Source of the DNA: Macrobrachium rosenbergii | Taxonomy: Eukaryota; Arthropoda; Malacostraca; Decapoda; Palaemonidae | DNA: 64,000 bases | NCBI RefSeq assembly: GCF_040412425.1 | Contig: NC_089742.1 | Location: forward strand, 75,065,625-75,129,624 | Reading direction: 5' to 3' | In this document: one piece after another, positions 1 through 11,278 of the stretch | How positions within the stretch are numbered: position 1 is the stretch's first letter | How the letters are laid out: every line of letters starts with the position of its first letter | Program-made: the position numbers and the translations under genes | The notes under the pieces: generated by a model | What the model was told of the DNA's origin: nothing | Seen by the model: only the letters and a program-made list of their open reading frames with translations | Database searches by the model: none

Positions 1-1080
1 AGTTACATCCGTGGTGGTCGACTTTCTAGAATCCTTGGGCTTTTCGTGTAAACAGGAGAAGTCCCGCCTGGTTCCCAGCAGTTGTTTTCAATGGCTAGGA
101 ATCCAGTGGGATCTGAATTCTCACAAGCTCTCTCTTCCTCCTCCCAAGAGGAAGGAGATAGCCAGAGCAACCAGACAGTTTCTCAAATCCAAAAGGGCCT
201 CTCGGCGGACCCAAGAACGAAGTCTTGGGCCCTTCAGTTCGCTTCGGTGACAGACCTGTTGCTGAAAGTGAAACTGAAGGATATCAACAGAGTGTGGCGG
301 AGTCGGGCAAATATCAGTCTCAGGGACAAGGTGTCTCTGATTCCCCACATCTTGAAGAAGCGACTCCGCCCTTGGTCGTCTGTCAAGAGCCTGTCCAAGT
401 CAGTCCCCTTCAATTTCCTCCTCCGGCGTTGGTTATCCACACAGACGCCTCCTTAAGCGGGTGGGGAGGATATTCTCAACACCAAGAAGTACAGGGGACT
501 TGGTCCTCATGTTCCGCCAGTTCCATATAAATGTTCTGGAGGCCATGGCAGTCTTCCTTACCTTGAAGAAGCTTCTTCCCCCAAGAAGATTCACATAAGG
601 CTGGTTCTGGACAGCGCCACGGTAGTCCACTGCATAAACAGGAGAGGTTCAAAATCGAGCAGGATCAACCAGGTAATGATTGCACTTTTTCCTTGGCCTG
701 CAAGAACAAGTGGCACCTATCTGCCACCCATCTTGCAGGGGTCCGAACGTCGTAGCAGATTCTCTCTCCAGGACAACTCCCCGAGTCGGAGTGGTCCCTA
801 GACAGGGGTTCGTTCAATTGGATCTGCCAACTAGTTCCGGGTCTGAGGTAGATTTGTTTGCAACCAAGCTCAACAACAAGCTCCCTCATTACGAGCTCCC
901 AACCTGGACCCTCAAGCTCTTTTCACGGACGCAATGTCATTGGATTGGAACAGGTGGAAGGTGATCTATCTGTTCCTCCAGTGAACTTGTTGTTGAAAGT
1001 CCTCCACAAACTGAGGACGTTCAAGGGTCAAGTAGCTCTAGTGGCTCCCTACTGGCCAAAGAGCAGCTGTTTCCTCTTCT
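1..1080 (+). pseudogene. DIRS RT (end) and RNase H, frameshifted
   Basis: The region opens with VVDFLESLGFSCKQEKSRL and WLGIQWDL, the segment that follows the YxDD site in DIRS/PAT reverse transcriptases. RNase H follows in other frames: VIHTDASLSGWGGY (first Asp, about 436-475), LVLDSATVVHCINRRG (about 600-650) and NVVADSLSR (about 739-765), then EVDLFAT, a conserved post-RNase H motif of these elements. The frame changes near 230, 430, 540 and 690, so no intact protein is possible. Catalytic Asp residues of RNase H are still visible. Confidence 0.8.
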
Positions 1081-1129
1081 ACTAGAACTGAAACTTCGCC
1101 ACATCCGAATCCCCAGTCCGAAACTAACA

Positions 1130-2110
1130 CAAGTAGTACAAACTCAGACTGTGTCAGCTTCCTCAAAAATCCAAAATGCCCTGGCTTTGTGGACTTTATG
1201 AAGTTTGCGGCTCAAAGGGATGCTAACGTTGATCCTGTCAATACCATGTTCTTAGAATCAGATAAGCGGGTCTCCACTCTTCGTCAGTACGACTCAGCAA
1301 TTAAGAAACTAGCACTCTTTTTAAGAGAATCTGAGGCTACAGTAATGACCATTAATTTAGCAATCTCCTTTTTAGATCACTGTTTGAGAAGGGTTTAGCC
1401 GCTAGTACTGTTACTACAGTCAAGTCGGCTCTACGTAAAGTGTTCTTGTATGGTTTCAAAATTGACCTCACAGACCCTTACTTTTCTTCCATCCCTAAAG
1501 CATGTGCATCGCCTGAGGCCAGTAATCCGTCCACATACGGTTTCCTGGTTTCTAAATGACGTGTTGAAGTTAGCCTCAGATATCGATAATCAATCCTGCC
1601 CCTACCTTTCCTTGTTGAGGAAAACGTTGTTTTTAGTTAGCCTGGCTTCGGGTGCTAGAATTTCGGAGCTGTCTGCACTCTCTAGGGAACCCAACCACGT
1701 CGACTTCCTTCCATCAGGGGAGGTTTTGCTGATTCCTCACCCTACCTTCCTGGCCAAAAATGAAGATCCGCAGCATAGGTGGTCGCCTTGGAAAATTCTT
1801 CCTCTGCCTCTAGACCTGTCCCTGTGTCCAGTTCATACTTTGAGGGCTTATTTAGACAGGTCCTCTCACATCTCTTCTGGGCCTCTCTTTATCAGGGAAG
1901 GAGGGGGTAATCTCTCTATGTCTGCTATTAGACAACAGATCCTTTACTTTATCAAGCAGGCTAACCCTGACTCAGTCCCAAAAGTTCATGATATCAGAGC
2001 TGTGGCCACCTCCATTAATTACTTCCATTACATGAATTTCACGGATCTTACCAGGTACACTGGTTGAAGTCACCCTTGGTTTTCAAACGTCACTATTTGA
2101 AATCCTTGAA
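1130..2110 (+). pseudogene. DIRS tyrosine recombinase, frameshifted
   Basis: This is the integrase of the element. The N-terminal SAM-like part lies in one frame (about 1189-1398, with RVSTLRQYDSAIKKLALFL). The catalytic part is in another (1450-2067). Visible catalytic signatures are the first Arg in SGARISELSAL (codon near 1657), the HxxR motif as HDIRAVATS (from about 1987), and the nucleophile Tyr in FKRHYLKSL (TAT at 2094), which lies after a frameshift at about 2062. All key residues survive although the reading frame is broken at least twice. This Arg...His-x-x-Arg...Tyr set separates the element from LTR retroelements with DDE integrases. Confidence 0.85.
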
Positions 2111-2501
2111 GCTCTTAAATTCTCAGCAGTCGCGGCAGGGAACGTTGTCCCTCCCTCTGGTTCCCTTTCTGATTCCTAGTCATTTCCTCCTCCACTGCCT
2201 CAGTTATCCCCTTACGGTCATTTCAGTCAGGCTTGCCTTGACTTCTCACCTGGCTGTGTTATCCATGTATTTGTCTAAATGACACATTTAAGTTATAAGG
2301 TTTTCAATATTGTATAGTTATTTTGTTTATGTATATTTTTCACATTGTCATGTTAATTTTAAGCTAACATCAGTTTCTTTTGTACATTATTGTTATTGTT
2401 ACTAGTGATTGAAAAATTTCTTTTGGACCTTTGGTCTTTTGTTCCCCTTAGAATTTTTATCTTTTTAGTTTAAGAATTATGTTTATTTCTCTGTTAATTT
2501 T

Positions 2502-2588
2502 TCATCGGCTGACACGGGACCCGATCCAGAAAAGGGATTTTGTGAAGGAAAAATCTATTTCTGGAGAGGGGACCGTGTCACCCGATGA
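2502..2588. repeat. DIRS internal complementary region (palindrome)
   Basis: An imperfect palindrome starts TCATCGGCTGACACGGGACC and ends GACCGTGTCACCCGATGA, with a central segment containing TTTTGTGAAGGAAAAATC. In DIRS elements this region is complementary to the outer ends of both terminal repeats and is thought to template circularisation (family knowledge). It lies directly downstream of the recombinase, as expected. Confidence 0.75.
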
Positions 2589-2904
2589 CCCACCTCCATC
2601 ATGTGTCATGTCCCTCCCATAGTAAACATCATTCTAGTGGGGTGCTGCTTTCATGGAATGCGACTAGCGGTGTTTTGTGTGCTGTCCACGGGTGGTACAT
2701 GGGTTTGTAACGGCACCTCCCTATGGGACTTTTGACCTTGGGATCTCTATAGGATAAGGTTCCGTGTTTTTGTAGTTCACCCTTTTCCATACACGACTCC
2801 ATCTGATGGAGCTCGCTCTGGGGGTAGTAACTCCAGCATTTCATTTAGCTTTCTCTGGTATCTAGCAACGGAATTACCTAGAAATAAGTGCTGAATGGAC
2901 TTTT

Positions 2905-2963
2905 TCATCGGGTGACACGGTCCCTCTCCAGAAATAGATTTTTCCTTCACAAAATCCTTTTTA
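2905..2963. repeat. Right inverted terminal repeat of the first DIRS element
   Basis: The segment beginning TCATCGGGTGACACGGTCCC is the reverse complement of about 2535-2588. It therefore matches the right half of the internal complementary region. I take its end, near 2963, as the end of the element; beyond it the sequence becomes plain AT-rich. Confidence 0.7.
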
Positions 2964-5767
2964 TATTTCTTTCCATCAGAAACATTTAGTATTATTTTTT
3001 TAAAGTAGATGGTCTATTCTTGTTTACTTTTGAACTTTGATGTCAGATGCATCCAGAAATTCAAATTCATAACTTCATAGAAAAATAATAAATTTTATAG
3101 ATGTGAATGTCATTTAATATTTTTTTTTTATAATATTCAAATGTATTCTTAAAATATGCATGCATAAATTTAAAAAAATACAGAGAAAATACATATACCA
3201 TCTATGACTGTTAGTTAATCAGAATGTGTCACAAAAATAAATTATGCACATATTAAAACCAACTTATAATAATTCATGTTTTTAAGCTGGGGAAGGTAGA
3301 GGGCACTTTTGGCAAAATTAGAAATGTGGCCTCTGGTATACTGAAATTAGTCATACATATTACAAGGATGATTTTAAGATCATACCCCATTTTTTACATT
3401 TACATTATTTTTTGACTCACTGCAACATCCCTTTGGCCCACATGCAGTCACTGCTTTCTGCCCTTAATTTTTCATCTATTCCTACTCATTTCTTCCCATC
3501 TAGACTTCCATATTTCAGTATTTCCAAAGCTTAATATTCAACACTGAATCATCTGAATAAAGCCCTTTTAGGAGTCTAGATATGAATTTGTTGTCATTTT
3601 AAACCTAATTTATAATGAATAAACATAAGAATCATCAAACCAAACTGATCATGAGTTTGGATTTTGATAGTTTTTCTAGGGAGAAAACATTTCATTCATT
3701 TCCTTTACCAATATTTCCGGGCTGGTACAGAGATTTTACATTCTGTTTTCAATAGTAGTACAGGTAGTGAAAATAAATTTGTAAACAGAAGTAATTGTTA
3801 TTTATTAAGAGTCAAATTTAAAATTGTTTTATAAATTACAAAGTGATTGAGGGTTTTTAATTTACAGGGAAATAAGGAAGAACAAAATGCTCATTAAGTA
3901 CACATGATCACAAAAGACGACAAGACCATGATTTTATGTACTTTGTATAAACAGGATAATCCAAGGAAAAGTTCACACTAAATTTTGAGATATGACAATT
4001 TAAACAGTAATAAGAAAGGATTCTTACAGTGAAAAAGATAAATGAACACTGGGGAGATTCTTGCATGATTTTCAATACTAAGAAGTCAAAGATTCTTCAA
4101 GATTATATAGATCACTATAGTCTAGAAAGATCACTATAGTATCACCTTATACATTGCAGTTTACAGATATGCATAACAGTAGTTATATCTGACCACTTCA
4201 TCCAAGTAAAATTACAGAAGTACCACATGCACCCATTTCATAATACCAATGTTATCTAGAGAAATCTGATATGGAGAGCCTGAATCTTAGCTGTTTCATT
4301 ATTAAGGAATAATTGTCTTGTATTTCTTATGAATTTTACTTGAGCCAAGGGAAAGTCACTGAACTTGAAAGGGGTTCTGTTTAAATCTTATCTGTTGCAT
4401 ACAAGGATTTAAGATTAAACAAAGCAAGTAATGAGATGACTGATAGGCAAAGTAAAACCATGATGAACACAAATAAATCCCTAAATAAGTATTAAAGTTC
4501 ATTACACACTATTGTAATTTTATAAAGTACTTTCACCAGGTTGAATTATACCACAAATTTTTCTTTAGAGAAAAGGGAAATTATTATAAAAAAAAGATTA
4601 TTTGTCATCTCTTGGTTATCTTAACATCAATTTTTTGTAACAAGTCTCAATAAACTGTTCACATAACTATCACCATCCATCACAAGTGAAACTATTGAAG
4701 ATTTGTACAATTGCAAATAATAAGATGAATTTTAATACCAAAATGAAACGAGTAATATTAAAATACTTATCTCAGTGTGTACCTTGTGAATAAAAGTTTT
4801 TCAATACATTGTAGTATGAATATTGAGCACTATGTACTACTGTACTACAAATGTCAAACTATATTACCAGTAATAAGTATGTTGACACCCAATTATACAA
4901 ATTTTTCACAGCCAAGTTTAAGAACATAACATTTTCCATTTTATTTTTCTGATTTATGGGATATTTTAATTCGCTCAAAAAAATGCCCCTTGCAAACGTA
5001 TTCAAAAAATGGCTAATCCCAAATAGCATTCCAGGTTTGAAATATCCTTCCCTTCTGCTGTTACTGCTTTTATTTCTAGGTAGCTGAGAGAGGGAGAATG
5101 CAAAGACTGGAAGAAATTTGGGGCAGTTATTCAAAAACAGTTCTGTTCTGGCATGTCAAAGTGAATGTGCAATTTTCAAACGCAAAGCATATCTCCACAG
5201 GACCGCCATCTTGGCTCCAGCCACGCGCCTCAGTTCAGGAAATAACCCTATTGATTTTTCTTTGACTCCTGCAGTAAGCCCAATGAACTTGTATTTTACA
5301 GGCCTGTTTTTTCCTCCTGAAAATTTTGACTTCTGTTCACAAAAACCCAAAATTCATGTAACTCCTTAGATTCACCACATCTACTTCTCTCTCCGGTCAT
5401 CTCCGTAGCCCTCCTTTTTCCCTAGCTGACCCTCTTCCAAGCCACTGCCACCCATCGTTTGCATGCTTAGTTAATTTCTAGATTAGGAAAGTGATACCAA
5501 AGTGTCTTTTTGACTGGCTGTGCCATCCACATGACTGCCGAGGGAAAAGAGCAATCTTTGCATTCGATCATGATATTACAGTGAGTCAGGATAGATCAAT
5601 GATATATTGTTAAGGTTTTAATGCATGCATTCCTTTAGTTAATTTTTTCTCTTTCAGAAGGATGCCTTTTATTTTGTGTGACATAGGACAACTCTCAGCT
5701 CACTTTCAGAAGCTGAAAAGCTCCGCTTATGACGGAACAAAGGAATTTTTTTAAATGTTGAATTATA
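2964..5767. other. AT-rich non-coding stretch
   Basis: I see no gene, tRNA-like structure or clear repeat here. Open frames at 4859-5134, 5118-5369 and 5156-5350 lack recognisable motifs, and two of them are opposite-strand shadows. The stretch lies downstream of the last SREK1 exon recognised. It could contain the gene's 3' UTR or terminal exon without my being able to tell. Confidence 0.4.
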
Positions 5768-5945
5768 CAGGCAGTCCCCGGTTATGCAGATTAAGAAGGT
5801 AAACAAAATGTGCGTGAACTGAAAATAATTTGATTTTCAGATATCAGCGCCAAGAGGTTATCGGGAAGGACTGTTGGTATGTATCGGCCAATACCCAATT
5901 ATTAGCACCGATAAGTGGGAAATCGGAATTTTCAGTGAAAAGCAC
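5768..5945 (+). repeat. Family B TA-flanked short element, truncated
   Basis: It starts after TA with CAGGCAGTCCCCGGTTATG and continues with family words such as GGCCAATACCC and CACCGATAAG. The expected right end (rc of the start) is missing, so the copy is 3' truncated. Related copies lie at 8049, 19914, 50432, 58079 and 59211. Confidence 0.65.
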
Positions 5946-6363
5946 GATTGAGAATGAAGACAAGAGCCTTTAATAAAATGAATGGCCCTGACTGGCATCG
6001 GGACAGCTTGTATGCACATATATATCTTATTTGTTAATCACGCAGTTTCCTGGTTATAATTAATTTATAAGCTAATGTTATTATTTGCTAAATAAATGTT
6101 GTTAATTGTTAACCGAGAGTAATTACGCCTTGCAGTAACTTGACTAAAAAAGAGTAACTAAGGTTAGTATTCATCTTCTTTCCATTCCTCTCAGTTATTT
6201 TTGTTTACTGTCAGCCATTTTATGGCACCGTTTCTATCCATGACTGGTTTCAACACTGTCAAACTATATACTTTCTCTGAACAGGGGAAACCAAACATCT
6301 CTTATATTCCCACACTCTAACGAAGGAAAAATTTTAACAATCAAGGAGATGCTAAACACCAAC

Positions 6364-6445
6364 CTCGAATGAGATTTCCTGCGTGACTTTGAACGTGAAG
6401 ATCTCCTCCTCCTTGAACTGCGGCTCCTGGAACGACGATGTCGTT
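6364..6445 (-). CDS. SREK1: SREK1 exon: RS domain, last exon recognised
   Basis: This 82-nt exon encodes ERHRRSRSRSSRRRRSSRSK and then SRRKSHSR. To keep frame with the upstream exon, splicing must use the second AG of the acceptor TTTTCCAGAG. A donor-like GTTGGT follows at 6363. If that donor is not used, the frame reads on through about 27 non-RS residues to a stop near 6264, giving a shorter isoform. No further RS-coding exon was recognised below this point, so the true C-terminus is unresolved. It may lie outside the window or be disrupted by the DIRS copy at the left edge. Confidence 0.72.
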
Positions 6446-6702
6446 CTCTGGAAAAGCACATATTTTCTAATTACTATAAGCATTTCTAGATATCTAAACA
6501 CTACAGACTCTGCAACAGTTAGCAAAAGATTTAACAAAAGAGAGAATAAAACTTTCAACACTCAACAACACTTGAATGTTTAAAAAAATATGAGAACCAA
6601 TTAAAAAAGCATCATCAATTACACCAACATTCCAGTTAGGTCATCATATTTTAAGTATGAAATTTTTCCTTCCAAAAATACACTCATGGGATATAACTCA
6701 AC

Positions 6703-6806
6703 CTGGATTGAAATCACGACTTCTGCGACGCGATCTGGATCTTGTTCTTCTCCTAGACCTGGAACGTCTGGATCTTGATGATGAACGTTCAGAGTGGGAA
6801 CGCGTA
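6703..6806 (-). CDS. SREK1: SREK1 exon: RS domain
   Basis: This 104-nt exon lies between acceptor TTTTTTCTTAG and donor CCAG|GTTGAG. It completes the split Arg codon from the upstream exon and encodes SHSERSSSRSRRSRSRRRTR followed by further Ser/Arg repeats and DFNP. The composition is typical of RS domains that bind other splicing factors and are phosphorylated by SR kinases (family knowledge). The donor is a non-consensus GTTGAG. I chose it because it keeps the frame into the next RS-rich exon 257 nt away. Confidence 0.8.
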
Positions 6807-7284
6807 CTAAGAAAAAATGACATCAAAATATAGATTAATCTTCCACCTTAATACAATCTGTCTAGTGTTGTATACGCAAAGTCAAGTAAAAGTAAGCCAT
6901 CACATGAAAATAAATAATTGCACTCACTTCCCAAAGAGTACAAAAATCTATTTCAGAATAAATGATCAGCAACTGTTAATAGCAAGTAAACATAGTAGCA
7001 TCAAAAAGCATACTTCCAGAATGGACAACATGAAACAAAAATATTACTGTACAGTATTTTTATTCAGAAGATGAACCCCATTTATATGGATCAAATCCAC
7101 AGGGGCTATTGACTTGAAATTCAAGTTTTCAAAGAATATGGCATTCATTTGAAAGAGGTAACAAAAGTAATAAGAAATACAGAAAAGAAGAGATCAGTTA
7201 AAAAAAAAAAAAAACCAATAACTAGATAAAAATGTAAGTAAATTATTGAAATAAGAGAACTAGTTTAGGGTAGTAATGCACTTC
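6807..7284. other. Intron sequence without recognised feature
   Basis: This AT-rich sequence between the SREK1 RS exon and the LINE fragment includes a 14-nt A tract near 7200. I recognise no gene or repeat. Confidence 0.4.
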
Positions 7285-9362
7285 ACCTCTGCTTGAACTT
7301 CTGAGGTTCCAATTGCACAACATCCTCAGGGAGACTGTTCCACAGTCCAACGGCATGAGGAATAAAGGACCTCTGGAACTAAGAAGTTTGACAGCAAGGC
7401 ACATTTACTGCATATTGGTGCTCTTGTTCAGCAAACCTGGTTGCTTTTGGTAAGAGAAGAGGATCAGGGATCAATTGAGAATGTGAAAGATTTCTGTTAA
7501 AGTACAACTTATGAAAAACTGACAAACAAGAGACCATCTGTCAATGGTCCAAGTCACAACCCCTAATGTTAGGAAGCAGAGCCCTACAACCACGAACCAC
7601 TCTATCCGAAGGAGATAAATCTCTGGGAGAAGCAGACATCCACACCAGAGAACAGTATTCTAGTAAAGGAAGACCAATGCATGAAACCCCTTACTGATTT
7701 TTTATCATTGTTATAATATGAGACTTTACGCATATGCCCTAACTTTTGTGGCATTTGCTGAAACTTTATTAGATGTTTCTCCAAAAGTAAGATTGTGGTA
7801 GGCTAACAGTTTGTATGATTTAATTTGTTTCATTGTGAACTGATTGTTATTTTTTGTTGTTCATTTTTTTTATTTTGTTTGAATTTTTTTGTTTTCCTAT
7901 TAAGTTTATTGTGCCTGTTTATGTTGTTTATGAAGTGTTGTTGGTGTATAATTTTTAATTAATTGTGCAGTTTTTTTTACTTGCAGTTTGCTTTGAGTGA
8001 AGTGTGTTAAAACAGATGATCACCTTGAACTGTTGGATCTAAGATATACAAGCAGTCCCTGGTTATCAGCATATATCGGTTACTGTGATCTATTTACGTG
8101 GCTTGTCTAGTGACGGTGATAACTGGATTTTCAACGCCATCTCCATTTGTTGGTGCTGATTCCAGGTTATCAACTTCAATAACTGGGAATCAGAATTTAG
8201 TATCGCCAATTTTTCGGTCATTGTCGCACTGTGAAGAACGGAACCCCACCATAACTGGGGATTTGCCTGTACAGGATCTGCATTGTAGATCGGGTAAGAG
8301 CTGGAGAGGTGAAACATGCTGAATGAGCATCACTGCCTTGACCACTGAATTAAAAGCACTGATGGATTCTGGAGACAAGAGATAAAAGGCAGATGGGACA
8401 TGGGTGGTCATTTGACGCTTAGTGGAGGAAAGTCAGGAGTAAATTTTGGGTCAGGATCTGTGGTTCATTCAGCTATGGCTGTACTTGAATTCAGTTTCTG
8501 CAAGGAGGTGTAGTGGTTGGACGGAAGAAACAGAAAACTGTGCCAGATTGCAAGGGCAGGGTCACGTGTTTGGGATGTTGTTGAGCTGTTTATAAAAAGT
8601 TGGTGGGCTTTTTGCACCACTAAGCCTCCACAGTAAAGTATAGTTTGTAAAGAAAAGAAGAAATCACCTCAAACACTTGGTCAGAAAAAGAGTAAGAGGG
8701 AGAAGTTGAGGTGAATGAAGAAAGTGAAAAGGTTAATTTGAAGAAGTTGATGCTGACATAAAAACTAGAAGTAAAAATCATAACTTCATATTTCCTGATT
8801 TATTGTCAGTAAGGCTTATGTTAGGCTTAAGTTAGGTATAGAAGACTGTTTTGGTAAACTATAGTAAGTAAGAAATAAGTTAGGTTCCATATGATAAGAT
8901 GGTAATTGCTACCAGGTAGGGTAAGATTAGGATAAGGTCCTGTTTGAAGTTTTAGGCCACTGAATATTAGGTAATAAATTAGTTAAGGAAAGTCATTTTC
9001 ATTTAGTATCAGATCTGTTCCCATCATCCTGCACCAACTGTGTCAATCAGAAAGGCACCTTACAAGATGCAAGTCACATGTTACACCAAACATACTTAAA
9101 GCTTCAGACTCATTCAGCAGAGTCCCATCCACTTAGGGTAAGGTTTGGGGTCAAAATCAGTGAGGGATCAACTAATTAATAGTTTTTGTTTTACTGGAGT
9201 TCAGCCTTATAAACATCAACTACAGCCCATTCACTAATCTGCTCCATGTTCTGATTGAGACTTTGACAGATCATCATTTATTTGTGGAGACTTACTACAC
9301 CCACACGTTTACATCATCAGCATAATGAACAACCTTATTTAGGCCAATAACCATATTACTTG
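7285..9362 (-). mobile_element. APE-type LINE, degraded 3' portion, same family as the copy at 51.5-54.3 kb
   Basis: Two blocks on the minus strand match the plus-strand LINE at 51552-54290. Block 9362-9065 matches its RT catalytic region, with the motif reading YADDVN, and block 7790-7285 matches the 3' end (codons for SSVDVSLAQRSI and the terminal dozens of codons ending near 54280). The two blocks are separated by about 1.27 kb of foreign sequence (7795-9060) containing a family B short element. No long frame survives. The upstream side abuts the terminal repeat of a DIRS element at about 9367. Confidence 0.72.
8049..8269 (+). repeat. Family B TA-flanked inverted-repeat element
   Basis: This 221-bp copy has TA on both sides (8047-8048 and 8270-8271). 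The left end is CAAGCAGTCCCTGGTTATC and the right end GGGGATTTGCCTG, so the termini are inverted. TA duplication and this terminal style are typical of Tc1/mariner/pogo-type non-autonomous elements; placing it in that superfamily is inference. Confidence 0.7.
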
Positions 9363-9366
9363 ATAG

Positions 9367-9560
9367 GTAAAAATGATATTTTTATGATAAAATAAAGTTT
9401 TGTACATACTTACCCGGCAGATATATACTTAGCTATAGTCCGATGCGTTCCCGACAGAATTTCAAATTCTCATGCACACACGCGACAGGTAGGTCAGGTG
9501 ATCTACCATACCCGCCGCTGGGTGGCGGGAATAGGAACCATTCCCGTTTTCTAATCAGAT
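9367..9560. repeat. Right inverted terminal repeat of the 9-16 kb DIRS element
   Basis: It contains CTTACCCGGCAGATATATAC, CGCGACAGGTAGGTCAGG and CCATTCCCGTTTTCTAATC. The reverse complement of these blocks, in the same order, lies at 15705-15888. The ACTTACC-type ending reads as a splice-donor-like GGTAAGT on the minus strand, a property shared with the other DIRS termini here. Confidence 0.85.
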
Positions 9561-9604
9561 TTTTTCTTCCACCTGTCTCCTGAGGGGAGGCTGGGAGGGC
9601 CATT

Positions 9605-9715
9605 AATCGTATATATCTGCTGGGTAAGTATGTACAAAACTTTATTTTATCATAACAATATCATTTTTGTACATGCAACTTACCCGTCAGATATATACTT
9701 AGCTGATTGGCATCC
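9605..9715. repeat. Internal complementary region of the 9-16 kb DIRS element
   Basis: TATATCTGCTGGGTAAGTAT through TTTATTTTATCATAA is the reverse complement of the outer end of the right terminal repeat (about 9380-9425). It is followed directly by CAACTTACCCGTCAGATATA, a direct repeat of the other terminus. This junction of two ends is the layout expected for a DIRS internal complementary region. Confidence 0.75.
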
Positions 9716-9891
9716 TTGGAGGAGGGCAAGAGACAGCTAATAACTAAAAACGGAAAACAACATATGTTGTAGGATAAACAAAAACCATGGTTCTTACCTG
9801 ATTGGGCAGAAGACTTCATGGATACTGTCTATGAGTCTGCATGCCTCAAGAGCTTCAGCGAGGATGTGACCTAAGACTGACAGCCCTTCTG

Positions 9892-10025
9892 GATCATATC
9901 AATGGGGAATGACCCACTTACATGGCAGAGCCTGTTATGGATCGTGTCAATGGGGATTGACCCACTTACAAGACAGAGCCCTACACCTGAATCATATCAA
10001 TGGGGCTATCCTCTTACATGACAGA
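9892..10025. repeat. Short tandem repeat, about 62-bp unit, two to three copies
   Basis: A unit containing ATCATATCAATGGGG, GACCCACTTACA and GACAGAGCC recurs near 9893, 9943 and 9993 with substitutions. It lies between the internal complementary region and the recombinase remnant of the DIRS element. Confidence 0.6.
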
Positions 10026-10189
10026 GCTAGGTCCATAAAAACTACAAGGAGCATAACAACCAAACCCGACCACCTGACCAAGCCTAACCTTGTTAGTGAT
10101 AAGAGATGAAAGGGAGCATAATCTCCACACCCTCTTCCAACCAACCATAAAAAAACACAACCAAGCATTAAAAAAACTGAAAATTAGCT

Positions 10190-11260
10190 AAACTAAATAG
10201 GATTAGATTCAGCTCCTTGACCCAGCACCGAATCCGAAGATACGTAAGCTCCTAGAGAGAAGCACTTCTCATACGTAACTCTAACATCTCTCAAATAATG
10301 AGAAGCAAACACTGAGTTACATCTCCAGTAAGTAGAGTCCACAATAGACTGGAGGGACCAAGACTTGTGAAAAGCCAGAGGATGTAGCAATGGCTCTCAC
10401 CTCATGTGAATTCACTCTTAGGAGCTGTAAATGCTCATCCTCACAAGAAAGATGAGCCTCCTTGATAACATCCTTAATGAAGAAAGACAGCGCATTCTTA
10501 GAAATTGCTCTTGAAGGATCCTTGACAGAGCACCAAAGACTTTCAGTGTTACCTCCCAGCTGTTTCTTTTTTCTCCAGATAGAATTTAAGGCTTCTTACT
10601 GGACAGAGAGTCCTCTCCAACTCCTGTCCTGAAACATCGGAGAGACCTTTTAACCTCAAAACTCCTAGGCCAAGGTTTTGAAGGGTTCTCATTCTTTGCT
10701 AAGAAGAAGAGGTTTAAAGGAGCAGATAGCAGAGTCCTTTCTTAAAACCAACAGAACCTTCCAAAGCTTGTAATTTCACTCATTCTTTTAGCAGAAGCAA
10801 GAGCAAAAAGAAACAGTGATTTCCTGGTTAAATCCCTGAAAGAGGCAGATGAGGAGGTTCAAATTTTTTCAGACATTAAGAATTTTAAGACTATGTCCAA
10901 ATTCCTGCTGGGAGGTCTAGGGGACTTGTTTTTAGAAGTTTCAAAAGACCTTATAAGGTCGTGAAGGTCTTTATTATCGGAGATATTCAGACCTCTGTGT
11001 CTAAAAACTGAGGACAGCATGCTCCTATATCCCTTTAATTGTGGAAACAGACAGGTTACACTGTTCCCTTAGGATAAAGAAGGAAATCAGCAATGTCCAT
11101 TACAGAGGTACTGGAAGAGGATATCTTTCTGAGGTCCTGCACCATCTCCTAAAGACTTCCCACTTCGACTGGTAGAGGCGCAAGGTTGAGGATCTTCTGG
11201 CTCTGGCGATAGCCTTCGCAGCCTTGTGCGAAATCCCTTCGCTCTAACCAGTCCTTCGAC
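10190..11260 (-). pseudogene. DIRS tyrosine recombinase remnant
   Basis: The C-terminal end is clear at 10390-10193: LAFHKSWSLQSIVDSTYW followed by FASHYLRDV, where the Tyr is the expected nucleophile. DIRS recombinases end with this W...F..YLRD pattern (family knowledge). Upstream sequence to about 11260 is broken in all frames, and I could not place the catalytic Arg and HxxR with certainty. It lies downstream of RNase H, matching element order. Confidence 0.65.
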
Positions 11261-11278
11261 AGTCTGAAGGCAGTTAGT

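Larger units (their letters stand above)
1..2963 (+). mobile_element. DIRS-type retroelement, 3' part (left window edge)
   Basis: This is the downstream half of a tyrosine-recombinase retrotransposon. It holds the end of a reverse transcriptase, an RNase H, a tyrosine recombinase and then a palindromic internal complementary region (2502-2588). The complement of that region recurs at 2905-2963, which fits the right inverted terminal repeat. The 5' part is outside the window. DIRS elements integrate through a circular intermediate with a tyrosine recombinase and leave no target-site duplication (family knowledge). Coding frames are broken at several points, so this copy is a relic. It is the only DIRS copy here on the plus strand. 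Confidence 0.85.

Noticed and set aside
1450..2067. Recombinase frame as a phage-type or bacterial integron integrase
   Set aside because: It follows RT and RNase H and is followed by DIRS-type complementary repeats, so it is the retroelement's own recombinase.
5118..5369. 83-codon frame as a gene or missing SREK1 exon
   Set aside because: It is on the strand opposite to the gene, has no recognisable motif, and lies over another open frame.
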